From CAYJPV01 sp964396055 (GTDB taxonomy: Bacteria > Acidobacteriota > Vicinamibacteria > Vicinamibacterales > JAKQTR01), in the NCBI GenBank assembly GCA_964396055.1, contig CAYNDV010000048.1, forward strand, positions 1-30,388: a DNA stretch of 30,388 nucleotides. The letters are read 5' to 3'. A model generated the notes under the pieces. That model had not been told where the DNA came from and searched no databases. It saw only the letters and a program-made list of their open reading frames with translations. The translations under genes and the position numbers were made by a program. Position 1 is the first letter of the stretch. Every line of letters begins with the position of its first letter. Of this stretch, positions 24,432 to 30,388 are shown one piece after another.

Positions 24432-25586
24432 TCACGCCAGGACGACGGGCAGATCGAACGAGAAGCGGCTGCCTTCGCCGACCGCGGTTTCCAGCGAGAC
24501 GTGCGCGTCGTGGGCCTCCACGATCATCTTGACGAGCGCCAGGCCGATGCCCGTGCCACCCTGCTTGCGCGTGGACGACCCGTCGAGCTGGTGGAACGCC
24601 TCGAACAGCTCCGCGAGTTTCTCGGGCGGGATCCCGGGCCCCGTGTCGGCCACCGAGAGCCGCACGACGCCGCCCACGCGCCCCGCCGACACGGTCACCA
24701 GCCCGCCGGCCGGCGTGAACTTGATGGCGTTGTCCACGAGCTGGTTCAGGACCCAGCGCAGGCGCTCCTCGTCGGCCTGCATGGCCGGCGTGCCGTCGGC
24801 GACGAACGCCTCCAGCCCCACCCCCCGTCGCGACGCCCGGTCCCGGGCCCCGGCGACCACCGCCTCGATGATCGCGCCGGGCACCACCGGCGCCAGCCGC
24901 AGGGTCATCTCGCCGCGGGCACCGGTCGCGAACTGGATCAGGTCGCCAATCAACCGTTCCAGTTCCGCGATCCCCCGGCCCATCACCGCCACGGCCTGCT
25001 GCTGATCCTCGGTAAGCGCCCCGAGGTCCCCCGCCGCCAGCAGCGCGTTGAAGCCCTTGATCTTGGTGAGCGGCGTCCGCAGCTCGTGCGAGATGTTCGA
25101 GATGAAGTTGCCCTTGAGCTTGTCGAGCTCCGTCAGGCGCTGGTAGGCCTGCTGCAGCTCCCGCGTGCGCTCGGCAACCCGCTGCTCCAGCTGCGCGTTC
25201 ACCTGCCGCAGCGCCGTCTGCAGCTCCTGCACCTGCTCGACGCTGGCCAGCTCGAGCTGCTCGCGCGTCAGCATGTGCATTTCGAGCAACACCTGCCCGA
25301 GCGTCCGGCGCTGCCCGTCGCGTGACAGGGCCCCCTGCCGGGCCAGCGCCTCGTCGAGCTGCCCCTGCGTGATGTACCCCTTCTTCATCAGGAACTCGCC
25401 GAACCTCGACAGCATGGCGTCGCCGACAAACGGCGTGCCGGGCTCGGCGGGTATCACGCTCAACGCCAGCCGCTCCATCAACACCGCCGCCAGCGCCAGG
25501 TCGACGCCGCAGTGCGGGCACGTCGTCTCACGGGCGGTCACGGGGGCCGCGCATCGCGGGCACGGATAGGTCTGCGTCTCGGGCAT
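24432..25586 (-). CDS. soluble histidine kinase with zinc ribbon and GspE-N/MshEN-like domain
   Basis: 384 residues, no membrane helix of note. Residues 9-26 hold a zinc ribbon (C9-x2-C12 and C23-x2-C26). Residues about 58-115 (LSRFGEFLMKKGYITQGQLDEAL, continuing RTLGQVLLEMHMLTREQLE) resemble the N-terminal domain of type II secretion/pilus ATPases, whose MshEN members can bind c-di-GMP. A coiled coil (ALRQVNAQLEQRVAERTREL) leads to HisKA (SHELRTPLTKIKG, H167) and HATPase (DNAIKFTP, DTGPGIPP, GGTGIGLALVK). The start is placed at MPETQTYPC rather than four codons upstream, because the -10 box lies on the upstream codons. No regulator is adjacent on its strand; it is convergent with the NtrC gene and divergent from operon 3. 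Confidence 0.88.
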   Translation of the reverse strand: MPETQTYPCPRCAAPVTARETTCPHCGVDLALAAVLMERLALSVIPAEPGTPFVGDAMLSRFGEFLMKKGYITQGQLDEALARQGALSRDGQRRTLGQVLLEMHMLTREQLELASVEQVQELQTALRQVNAQLEQRVAERTRELQQAYQRLTELDKLKGNFISNISHELRTPLTKIKGFNALLAAGDLGALTEDQQQAVAVMGRGIAELERLIGDLIQFATGARGEMTLRLAPVVPGAIIEAVVAGARDRASRRGVGLEAFVADGTPAMQADEERLRWVLNQLVDNAIKFTPAGGLVTVSAGRVGGVVRLSVADTGPGIPPEKLAELFEAFHQLDGSSTRKQGGTGIGLALVKMIVEAHDAHVSLETAVGEGSRFSFDLPVVLA

Positions 25587-25593
25587 CGCCGGC

Positions 25594-25599
25594 ATCATA
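25594..25599 (-). promoter_or_regulatory. -10 box of the divergent kinase, close to start codon
   Basis: TATGAT on the minus strand ends 7 nt before the ATG at 25586, giving a leaderless or nearly leaderless mRNA. The -35 is not clear. Confidence 0.45.
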
Positions 25600-25863
25600 A
25601 CCGCTTTTCACCACCCGGTGCAGCCGGCTCCCAGCAGGCCGATGCCACCGATGAAACCCTCAACATCACCGTTGAAGAACACAACTTGGTGGATCTCGTT
25701 GAATTCCCGCCGGAATTTGAGTTCCGGGCCCGACTGGCGTGGCCGAGGTATTGAATTCCACAACACCACGTCTTCATGTCACGTTCCAGCACATCGACCT
25801 GTATCGGCAGCAAACCGTTATTCATGAGTGACTTACAGGATACAAACAGCAACCGATCGAGGC
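25600..25863. other. divergent intergenic region upstream of operon 3
   Basis: About 260 bp with lower GC than its surroundings and no convincing gene; the short frames here lack ribosome sites and recognisable domains. It contains the imperfect palindrome CCGGAATTTGAGTTCCGG (25710-25727), centred about 147 bp before the -24 element of the sigma-54 promoter, a possible activator site. TTGAATTCC occurs twice (about 25699 and 25751). The exact 14-nt motif of operons 1 and 2 is not present. Confidence 0.45.
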
Positions 25864-25879
25864 TGGCGCGAGACTTGCT
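25864..25879 (+). promoter_or_regulatory. sigma-54 (-24/-12) promoter of operon 3
   Basis: TGGCGCGAGACTTGCT has GG (25865-25866) and GC (25877-25878) exactly 10 nt apart and a perfect TTGCT. Transcription would begin near 25890, leaving a leader of about 20 nt that includes AGGAGA before the ATG at 25911. This supports that ATG as the start of the first gene. Confidence 0.7.
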
Positions 25880-25910
25880 CCACGAGAGGGCGAAGGAGAA
25901 GGGGCCGACG

Positions 25911-26135
25911 ATGTCCTGTCCGTACCTCAAGGAAGTCGTGATGCTCTACTGCCAGGCGTATCCGGTCAAGAAGCTCATTCCTCTCGACCGGATCGCCTCC
26001 GCCGAACCGTGCCTCGGGCGCGAGTTCGAGTCGTGCCCCTTGTTCAAGGACGTGCTGGCCCGGATGCGGGCGCACTCCCAGCCCGCGGCGGGCGGGCCCC
26101 ACGTACCCCAGGCATCGAAGGAGGTCTTCCGATGA
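25911..26135 (+). CDS. small four-cysteine protein
   Basis: 74 residues. Four cysteines (C3, C14, C34, C42) in the pattern MSCPYLKEVVMLYC ... PVKKLIPLDRI ... CLGREFESCPLF could bind zinc or an iron-sulfur cluster. No signal peptide or membrane helix, so it is probably cytoplasmic. The frame is open further upstream (to an ATG at 25824), but that start would place the sigma-54 promoter inside the gene; I prefer the ATG at 25911. I do not know a named family. As first gene of the operon it may be a sensor or assembly factor for the iron-sulfur proteins downstream (inference). Its stop overlaps the next start (ATGA). Confidence 0.65.
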   Translation: MSCPYLKEVVMLYCQAYPVKKLIPLDRIASAEPCLGREFESCPLFKDVLARMRAHSQPAAGGPHVPQASKEVFR

Positions 26136-26209
26136 TCGTCATCCTGCTCGCCTCACTCGGGCTGCTGCTGGTTGGCACGTCGACGGTGCTGGACCTCCGG
26201 GCCCGCTGA
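26132..26209 (+). CDS. 25-residue single-helix membrane microprotein
   Basis: The ATG overlaps the stop of the four-cysteine gene and is preceded by AAGGAGG at 7 nt, one of the best ribosome sites in the window. The product MIVILLASLGLLLVGTSTVL followed by DLRAR is one membrane helix with a short positive tail, so the C-terminus would stay in the cytoplasm. It is too short for routine annotation. Small single-helix subunits commonly stabilise respiratory membrane complexes; here the partner could be the HybB-like protein (inference). Confidence 0.6.
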   Translation: MIVILLASLGLLLVGTSTVLDLRAR

Positions 26210-26248
26210 CACACACGCTCGACCCTGCCCTCTTCGCGAGAGTCGAAC

Positions 26249-27151
26249 ATGAAACTGAACCGACGATTGTTCCTGAAGACCGCGGCCGCCAGTGCCGCGG
26301 TGCTCGCCCCGGCGGCCCGCGCAAACGCGTCCACCGCCGCCTCTGACGTCGATGCCTCCCGGCGCGGCGTGCTGGTAGACACCACCAAGTGCATCGGCTG
26401 CCGGGCCTGCGAGGCCGCGTGCGCCGAGGCCAATGTCCTGCCCGGCCCGGCCTCGGCCGGCGACGACGCGATCTTCAAGCAGGCGCGCCTGACCGACACC
26501 AGGACTTACACGGTGGTCAACGCCGCCAGAACCGACGCCGGCGCCCCGGAGCGGTTCATCAAACGCCAGTGCATGCACTGCGTCGAACCCGCGTGCGCGT
26601 CGGCCTGCCTGGTGCGCGCCCTCGACAAGACGCCCACCGGCCCTGTCGTCTACCACAAGGACCGCTGCCTGGGGTGCCGCTACTGCATGGTGGCGTGCCC
26701 CTTCGGCGTGCCGAAGTACGAATACGATTCGCCGCTGCCCTACGTCCAGAAGTGCACCTTCTGCGCCGACCGTCAGGCCAAGGGCGAAGCCCCGGCCTGC
26801 ACCAGCGTCTGCCCGACGGGCGCGCTGACCTTCGGCCTGCGCAACCAGCTCATCGAGACCGCCAAGGAACGCCTCTACGCCCCGGGCAGCACCTATGTCC
26901 GGCACATCTTCGGCGAACACGAAGTGGGCGGCACGAGCTGGATGTACATCACCGACATCCCGTTCGATCGGCTCGGCCTGCCCGCCGAACTGGGCGACTA
27001 CGCGTATTCGTCGCTCACCCAGGCGTCGCTGGCGGCGGTGCCCTTCGTCCTGACGCTGTGGCCGCCCCTGCTGATGGGCATCTACAACTTCTCCAAGCGC
27101 CGGCAGGAAGCCGGGGCCGACGCGCACGCGCAGGAGGTCAGCCATGAGTAG
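26249..27151 (+). CDS. HybA-like Tat-exported iron-sulfur protein, 4x[4Fe-4S]
   Basis: 300 residues. A Tat signal (NRRLFLKTAAASAAVLAPAA) exports the folded protein. Four ferredoxin-type cysteine groups follow: CIGCRACEAAC, CMHCVEPACASAC, CLGCRYCMVAC, and CTFC with CTSVC; together they fit four [4Fe-4S] clusters. A hydrophobic segment near the C-terminus (about residues 260-283, LAAVPFVLTLWPPLLMGIYN) anchors it. This is the layout of HybA of hydrogenase 2 and of FdnH-like subunits, which pass electrons between a periplasmic catalytic subunit or cytochrome and a quinone-binding membrane subunit. The HybB-like gene overlaps it by 8 nt. No catalytic subunit is adjacent. Confidence 0.92.
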   Translation: MKLNRRLFLKTAAASAAVLAPAARANASTAASDVDASRRGVLVDTTKCIGCRACEAACAEANVLPGPASAGDDAIFKQARLTDTRTYTVVNAARTDAGAPERFIKRQCMHCVEPACASACLVRALDKTPTGPVVYHKDRCLGCRYCMVACPFGVPKYEYDSPLPYVQKCTFCADRQAKGEAPACTSVCPTGALTFGLRNQLIETAKERLYAPGSTYVRHIFGEHEVGGTSWMYITDIPFDRLGLPAELGDYAYSSLTQASLAAVPFVLTLWPPLLMGIYNFSKRRQEAGADAHAQEVSHE

Positions 27152-28361
27152 CGCCACGACATCGGTCGCGACGCCCCGCACCTGGGTGGCCGACAAGCTG
27201 TTTCTCGGGATGTCCTTCGGGGCGTACGTCCGGAGCCTGATCACCCCGGGCAACCTGCTGGTCGGGCTCATCATGGCCGTCGGCGTGCCGCTCATCGCCT
27301 ACCGGTTCGCGGCCGGCCTCGGCGCCACGACGAACCTGTCGCAGACCAACCCCTGGGGCATCTGGATCGGCTTCGACATGCTGAGCGGCGTGGCCCTCGC
27401 GGCGGGCGGCTACACGCTGGCCACGTCGGTCTACATCTTCGGCCTCAAGGAGTACCACCCGGTGGTCCGGCCGGCGGTGCTGACCGGCTTTCTCGGCTAT
27501 CTGTTCGCCGTGCTCGGCCTGTGCGCCGACCTCGGCCGGCCGTGGAACCTGCCGGTGCCGCTCTTCTTCTCGTGGGGCGGCCCGTCGGTCATGTTCGAGA
27601 TCGCCTGGTGCGTCTGCCTCTACCTGACGGTACTGGGGATGGAATTCCTGCCGCCGGTCTTCGAGTGGCTGGGGTGGAATCGGGCGCGCACCCTGGCCGT
27701 CAAGGCCACGGTGGGCCTGACGATCTTCGGCGTGATGCTGTCGACGCTGCACCAGTCGTCGCTGGGGGCGCTGTTCCTCATGGCGCCCACCAAGCTGCAC
27801 CCGCTCTGGTACTCGCCGTTCATCCCGGCGTACTTCTTCATCTCGAGCATCGCCGCCGGCCTGAGCATGGTCATTGTCGAGAGCGCCCTCTCGCACCGGG
27901 CGTTCGCCAGCCGCGTCGACCACCATGTGGATCTCGACGCGCTGGTCGTCGGCCTCGGCCGCGGCGCGTCCATCGTGCTGTTCTCCTACTTCTTCGTGAA
28001 GCTGCAGGGCACGGCCGACAGCATGCGGTGGGACCTCCTGCTGACCGGCTACGGCTACTGGTTCCTCTTCGAGATGCTCGGCTTCATCCTGCTGCCCTGC
28101 CTGCTGTTCGCCATCGGCGCGCGGCGCCGCAGCGCCACGTTGATCCGCTGGACGGCGGCGTGGACCGTGCTGGGCATCATCGTCAACCGGCTGAACGTTT
28201 CGGTGATCGCGTTCAACTGGAACGTGCCGGACCGGTATGTGCCGCACTGGATCGAAATCATGGTGTCGATCACCCTTGTCACGATTGGCGTGCAGGTCTT
28301 CCGGTGGATCGTGAACCGCATGCCCGTGCTGCGGGAAGACCCCGCGTATCACGAGTCCTGA
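27144..28361 (+). CDS. HybB/NrfD-family integral membrane subunit
   Basis: 405 residues with about ten membrane helices, the length and pattern of HybB rather than the shorter eight-helix NrfD/PsrC. Typical stretches are NPWGIWIGFDMLSGVALAAGG, CADLGRPWNLPVPLFF, STLHQSSLGALFLMAPTKLH, and WNVPDRYVPHWIEI. The family binds menaquinone without haem and exchanges electrons with the partner iron-sulfur protein; some members are thought to couple this to proton movement. Its start overlaps the HybA-like gene by 8 nt, so the two form one complex almost surely. Confidence 0.93.
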   Translation: MSSATTSVATPRTWVADKLFLGMSFGAYVRSLITPGNLLVGLIMAVGVPLIAYRFAAGLGATTNLSQTNPWGIWIGFDMLSGVALAAGGYTLATSVYIFGLKEYHPVVRPAVLTGFLGYLFAVLGLCADLGRPWNLPVPLFFSWGGPSVMFEIAWCVCLYLTVLGMEFLPPVFEWLGWNRARTLAVKATVGLTIFGVMLSTLHQSSLGALFLMAPTKLHPLWYSPFIPAYFFISSIAAGLSMVIVESALSHRAFASRVDHHVDLDALVVGLGRGASIVLFSYFFVKLQGTADSMRWDLLLTGYGYWFLFEMLGFILLPCLLFAIGARRRSATLIRWTAAWTVLGIIVNRLNVSVIAFNWNVPDRYVPHWIEIMVSITLVTIGVQVFRWIVNRMPVLREDPAYHES

Positions 28362-28384
28362 GGTTCGCCAGAGGGAGGCCCGAC

Positions 28385-29110
28385 ATGATTCCGCATGACA
28401 TCCTGACGCTCTACACCGCGAAGATGGTCGAGTACGGCATCGCCGTCCTCTTCCTGCTGCTCTTCATCCCGTTCTGGCGCTTCGTCCAGGGCACGTCGGC
28501 CCGCGTGCCGGCTACGGCCCGCGCCGCCGCGCCTGTCCCGGCCACGACGCTGGCCGACTGGTTCTCCCTGCCCGGCGACCGCCTGTTCCACCGCGGCCAC
28601 GCCTGGGCGCAGCCGGACGGTTCCGGCGTCGTGACGGTGGGTCTGAGCGACTTCGCCGCCGGCCTCGTGGGCCCCGTGTCCCGGCTGGCCATGCCCGCCC
28701 CCGGGGCGGAGGTCGGCCAGGGCGAGCGGGCCTGGCGTCTCGTGGCCGACGACGGCCGCTCGGTGGCCATGCTGTCGCCCGTCGACGGCACCGTGACCGA
28801 GGTCAATCCGGCCCTGGCCGCCGACCCGAGCCTGGCTGTGACCGATCCCTACGGCGCGGGCTGGCTGATGAAGGTGCGCCCGAGCCGCCTCCGGGCCAAC
28901 GGCACCAATCTCCTGTCCGGCCGGGCGGCCAAGACGTGGATGCGTGAGATCGCCGCGGGCCTGCAGGCCCAGCTCGCGCCCGGACTGGGGGCCCTGGCCC
29001 AGGACGGCGGCGCGCCGGTGCCCGGCTTCGCCCGCCACCTCGACGCCGACCGCTGGGACGAGGTCGCCGCGTCGTTCCTGCTGACCGGCGAGGAGGACGC
29101 TCATGTGTAG
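28385..29110 (+). CDS. membrane-anchored GcvH-like protein lacking the lipoyl lysine
   Basis: 241 residues. One N-terminal membrane helix (about 15-32, VEYGIAVLFLLLFIPFW) is followed by an Ala/Pro linker and a domain with clear likeness to glycine cleavage protein H: LFHRGHAWAQPDGSGVVTVGL, then AMLSPVDGTVTEVNPAL and DPYGAGWLMKV. In true GcvH the lipoyl lysine lies 7 residues before the SPV motif; here that place is glycine and no lysine is near, so it cannot carry lipoate by the usual route. The remaining C-terminal 70 residues (from KTWMREI) are outside GcvH. Such proteins accompany periplasmic electron-transfer operons in some bacteria; the role is unknown. GGGAGG precedes the ATG. Confidence 0.85.
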   Translation: MIPHDILTLYTAKMVEYGIAVLFLLLFIPFWRFVQGTSARVPATARAAAPVPATTLADWFSLPGDRLFHRGHAWAQPDGSGVVTVGLSDFAAGLVGPVSRLAMPAPGAEVGQGERAWRLVADDGRSVAMLSPVDGTVTEVNPALAADPSLAVTDPYGAGWLMKVRPSRLRANGTNLLSGRAAKTWMREIAAGLQAQLAPGLGALAQDGGAPVPGFARHLDADRWDEVAASFLLTGEEDAHV

Positions 29111-29459
29111 CCCGACGACCCGCACCGTCACGCTGGTGGTCCTCGCGCTGGCCTTCACGCTGGCCGGTGCGGCGGCCGCCCAGAACCGGATGCCCAACCT
29201 GCCCGCGGCGATCACGCTGCCCCAGGGGGCCGACAGCCCGGGCAAGGTGGCCTTCAACCACGAGTCGCACGTGGACCCGGCGGCGCCGAATTGCACGTCG
29301 TGCCACCCGAAGGTGTTCAGCATCCTGAAGAAGGGCGCGGTCCCCGACAAGAAGGCCGCGACGCACGACGGCATGACCAAGGGGCAGGGCTGCGGCGCCT
29401 GCCACGGCAAGACGGCGTTCGGGTTCGACGACTGCACGATGTGCCACCGCGCCGAATGA
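29103..29459 (+). CDS. triheme c7-type periplasmic cytochrome
   Basis: 118 residues. A signal peptide ends near residue 26 (LVVLALAFTLAGAAAAQ). Three CxxCH sites (C64-T-S-C-H, C97-G-A-C-H, C111-T-M-C-H) and three other histidines in suitable places (H53 and H56 in FNHESH, H88) fit three bis-histidine haems, as in the c7/PpcA-type class III cytochromes. Lysines around the haems (ILKKG, PDKKA) fit docking to acidic partners. It is a soluble periplasmic electron carrier that could accept electrons from the HybA-like protein or from the nine-haem cytochrome of operon 1 (inference). The start overlaps the preceding gene by 8 nt. Confidence 0.93.
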   Translation: MCSPTTRTVTLVVLALAFTLAGAAAAQNRMPNLPAAITLPQGADSPGKVAFNHESHVDPAAPNCTSCHPKVFSILKKGAVPDKKAATHDGMTKGQGCGACHGKTAFGFDDCTMCHRAE

Positions 29460-29477
29460 CGCGGGGCCGGGAGAGAC

Positions 29478-29499
29478 GGCGCCGCCTCGTCGCGGCGCC
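29478..29499. other. hairpin between the triheme cytochrome and the second GcvH-like gene
   Basis: GGCGCCGC-CTCGTC-GCGGCGCC is a perfect 8-bp stem in the 76-bp gap. No T run follows. It could protect the upstream mRNA end or cause partial termination, lowering the level of the last gene. Confidence 0.5.
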
Positions 29500-29535
29500 A
29501 GGTCGGTCGGAGTTGGTTACGAAACGAGGGTCATC

Positions 29536-30246
29536 ATGGACGCGTTGATGTCTGGCATCGAGTCGATCGCGGTACTGGCAGCCGGCCTGGCGGTCAGGGC
29601 CGCTCTCCTGCTCCTGGTGCTCGCCGTGTTGTCGATTCCGGTGATGCTGGTGCTCACCGGCATGCGCGGGGTGGACGCCGTGCGGCGCCGCCTGCTCGGC
29701 GTCATGCGACTCGGCGGGTTCTCCTGGAGCGACCAGGCGTTCTACGCCCCGGGGCACACCTGGGTGCGCCGCACGGGGCGCAGCCGGGTGCAGGTGGGCG
29801 TCGACGACCTGGCCCAGCGCCTGTTCCCGACGCCCACCGGGCTGCGCCTGCCCGAGCCGGGCACCGTGGTGCACGCCAGGCAGCCGCTGGCCGAGGTGCG
29901 GACCATGGGCCGGCGCGCCGTCCTGGCCTCCCCGGTGGACGGCGTGGTGACCGCGGTCAACCGCGCCGTGGTCAGCGACCCGTCGCTGCTGCATCGCGAT
30001 CCGTACGCCCGAGGCTGGCTCGTGGCCGTCACGCCGTCCAGTGACGACTTCGAGAAACTGCCGCGCGGTGAAGCCGCCCGAACGTGGCTGCGCAGCGAGG
30101 GCAACCGGCTGTCCCGTTTCTTCGAGCTGCAGCTGGGTGCGGCGGCCGCCGACGGCGGCGAATTCGTGATGCCTCCGCCGACCATGCTCACCGACGAGCA
30201 GTGGGACGCGCTTCGCGAGCAGTTCCTGGACAACGCCAGGGGCTAG
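29536..30246 (+). CDS. second membrane-anchored GcvH-like protein lacking the lipoyl lysine
   Basis: 236 residues. A long hydrophobic N-terminus (about 11-43) makes one or two helices. The GcvH-like part reads FYAPGHTWVRRTGRSRVQVGVDDLA as a region, then VLASPVDGVVTAVNRAVVSDPSL and DPYARGWLVAV. The position of the lipoyl lysine, 7 residues before SPV, is again glycine (TMGRRAVLASPV). The C-terminal extension (ARTWLRSEG, ending EQWDALREQFLD) matches in layout the end of the first copy (KTWMREI, ending DRWDEVAASFL), so the two are paralogues that have diverged. The gene follows a hairpin and ends inside the GGCTAGA repeat, whose first unit supplies the TAG stop. Confidence 0.85.
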   Translation: MDALMSGIESIAVLAAGLAVRAALLLLVLAVLSIPVMLVLTGMRGVDAVRRRLLGVMRLGGFSWSDQAFYAPGHTWVRRTGRSRVQVGVDDLAQRLFPTPTGLRLPEPGTVVHARQPLAEVRTMGRRAVLASPVDGVVTAVNRAVVSDPSLLHRDPYARGWLVAVTPSSDDFEKLPRGEAARTWLRSEGNRLSRFFELQLGAAAADGGEFVMPPPTMLTDEQWDALREQFLDNARG

Positions 30247-30388
30247 AGGCTAGAGGCTAGAGGCTAGAGGCTCGTCAGAAGCAAGAAGCAAGAAGGGATC
30301 GCGCTTGTCGAGCTGCGGGCTCGGCATCGTATCCATTCTTGCTTCTTGCTTCTTGCTTCTGTCTTCTGTCTTCTGTCTTCTGTCTTCT
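30241..30388. repeat. composite of three heptamer repeat arrays with an inverted arrangement
   Basis: GGCTAGA is repeated four times (30241-30270), AGAAGCA twice plus a partial unit (30277-30297), the complement TGCTTCT three times (30336-30360), and GTCTTCT four times to the window edge (30361-30388). The AGAAGCA and TGCTTCT arrays face each other across about 38 bp and could form a long hairpin. The sequence after AGAAGCA (AAGGGATCGCGCT) matches that at 1682-1696. Confidence 0.9.

Noticed and set aside
25740..25754. TGGCC...TTGA as another sigma-54 site before operon 3
   Set aside because: The -12 dinucleotide is GA instead of GC, and a better-matched site lies at 25864.
25595..25930. Minus-strand open frame covering the divergent region
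   Set aside because: No ribosome site or recognisable domain, and it covers the sigma-54 promoter and the -10 box of the divergent kinase.
28385..30246. Calling the two GcvH-like proteins glycine cleavage system H proteins
   Set aside because: No lipoyl lysine, extra membrane anchors and C-terminal extensions, and no other glycine cleavage genes nearby.

Overview
The window is a GC-rich bacterial chromosome segment. Dense overlapping operons, families of 7-bp tandem repeats between genes, a nested palindromic repeat and the gene mix (Rhs-type protein, DUF3810, AmrS, multihaem cytochromes with sigma-54 control) suggest an Acidobacteriota-like organism, perhaps of the Vicinamibacteria. That assignment is inference from style and gene content; there is no rRNA here to prove it.

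Left part (1-8202), mostly housekeeping and unlinked genes: the 5' end of an Rhs/YD-repeat exported protein (minus), tRNA-Pro(CGG) with its terminator, surE, an MFS transporter translationally coupled to a heparan-acetyltransferase-like membrane protein (minus), the radical-SAM genes amrS and moaA (plus), a duplicated palindromic repeat, a DUF3810 membrane metallopeptidase-like gene (minus), a heptamer minisatellite and a small exported protein. Middle (8275-14118): a compact, overlapping hypF-C-D-E-A-B operon for [NiFe]-hydrogenase maturation. No hydrogenase structural subunit lies in the window.

Right part (14119-30246), the most interesting section: three operons, each preceded by a -24/-12 (sigma-54) promoter with exact GG-N10-GC spacing. 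Operon 1 encodes a nine-haem c-type cytochrome and a FdnI-type b-type cytochrome (together resembling Geobacter CbcL split in two), an M56-like peptidase, an unknown anchored protein, a NarX-like kinase with a CxxCH haem site, its NarL-type regulator and an inorganic pyrophosphatase. Operon 2 encodes a histidine kinase whose periplasmic sensor has CxxCH and CX4CH haem sites, an archaemetzincin protease, and an NtrC-type sigma-54 activator. Operon 3 encodes a four-cysteine small protein, a 25-residue membrane microprotein, a Tat-exported HybA-like 4x[4Fe-4S] protein, a HybB/NrfD-like quinone-site membrane protein, two membrane-anchored GcvH-like proteins lacking the lipoyl lysine, and a triheme c7-type cytochrome. 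A separate kinase with a zinc ribbon and a GspE-N/MshEN-like domain is transcribed divergently from operon 3.

Working model (inference): the haem-bearing kinase of operon 2 senses redox state or a gas in the periplasm and phosphorylates the NtrC-type protein, which with sigma-54 switches on operons 1 and 3, and its own operon, giving a quinone/periplasmic cytochrome electron-transfer chain. A 14-nt motif shared (in opposite orientation) about 75-80 bp upstream of the sigma-54 promoters of operons 1 and 2 is a candidate activator site. Several sigma-70-type genes (surE, moaA, hypF, the divergent kinase) have a -10 box only 6-7 nt from the start codon, which suggests leaderless mRNAs.
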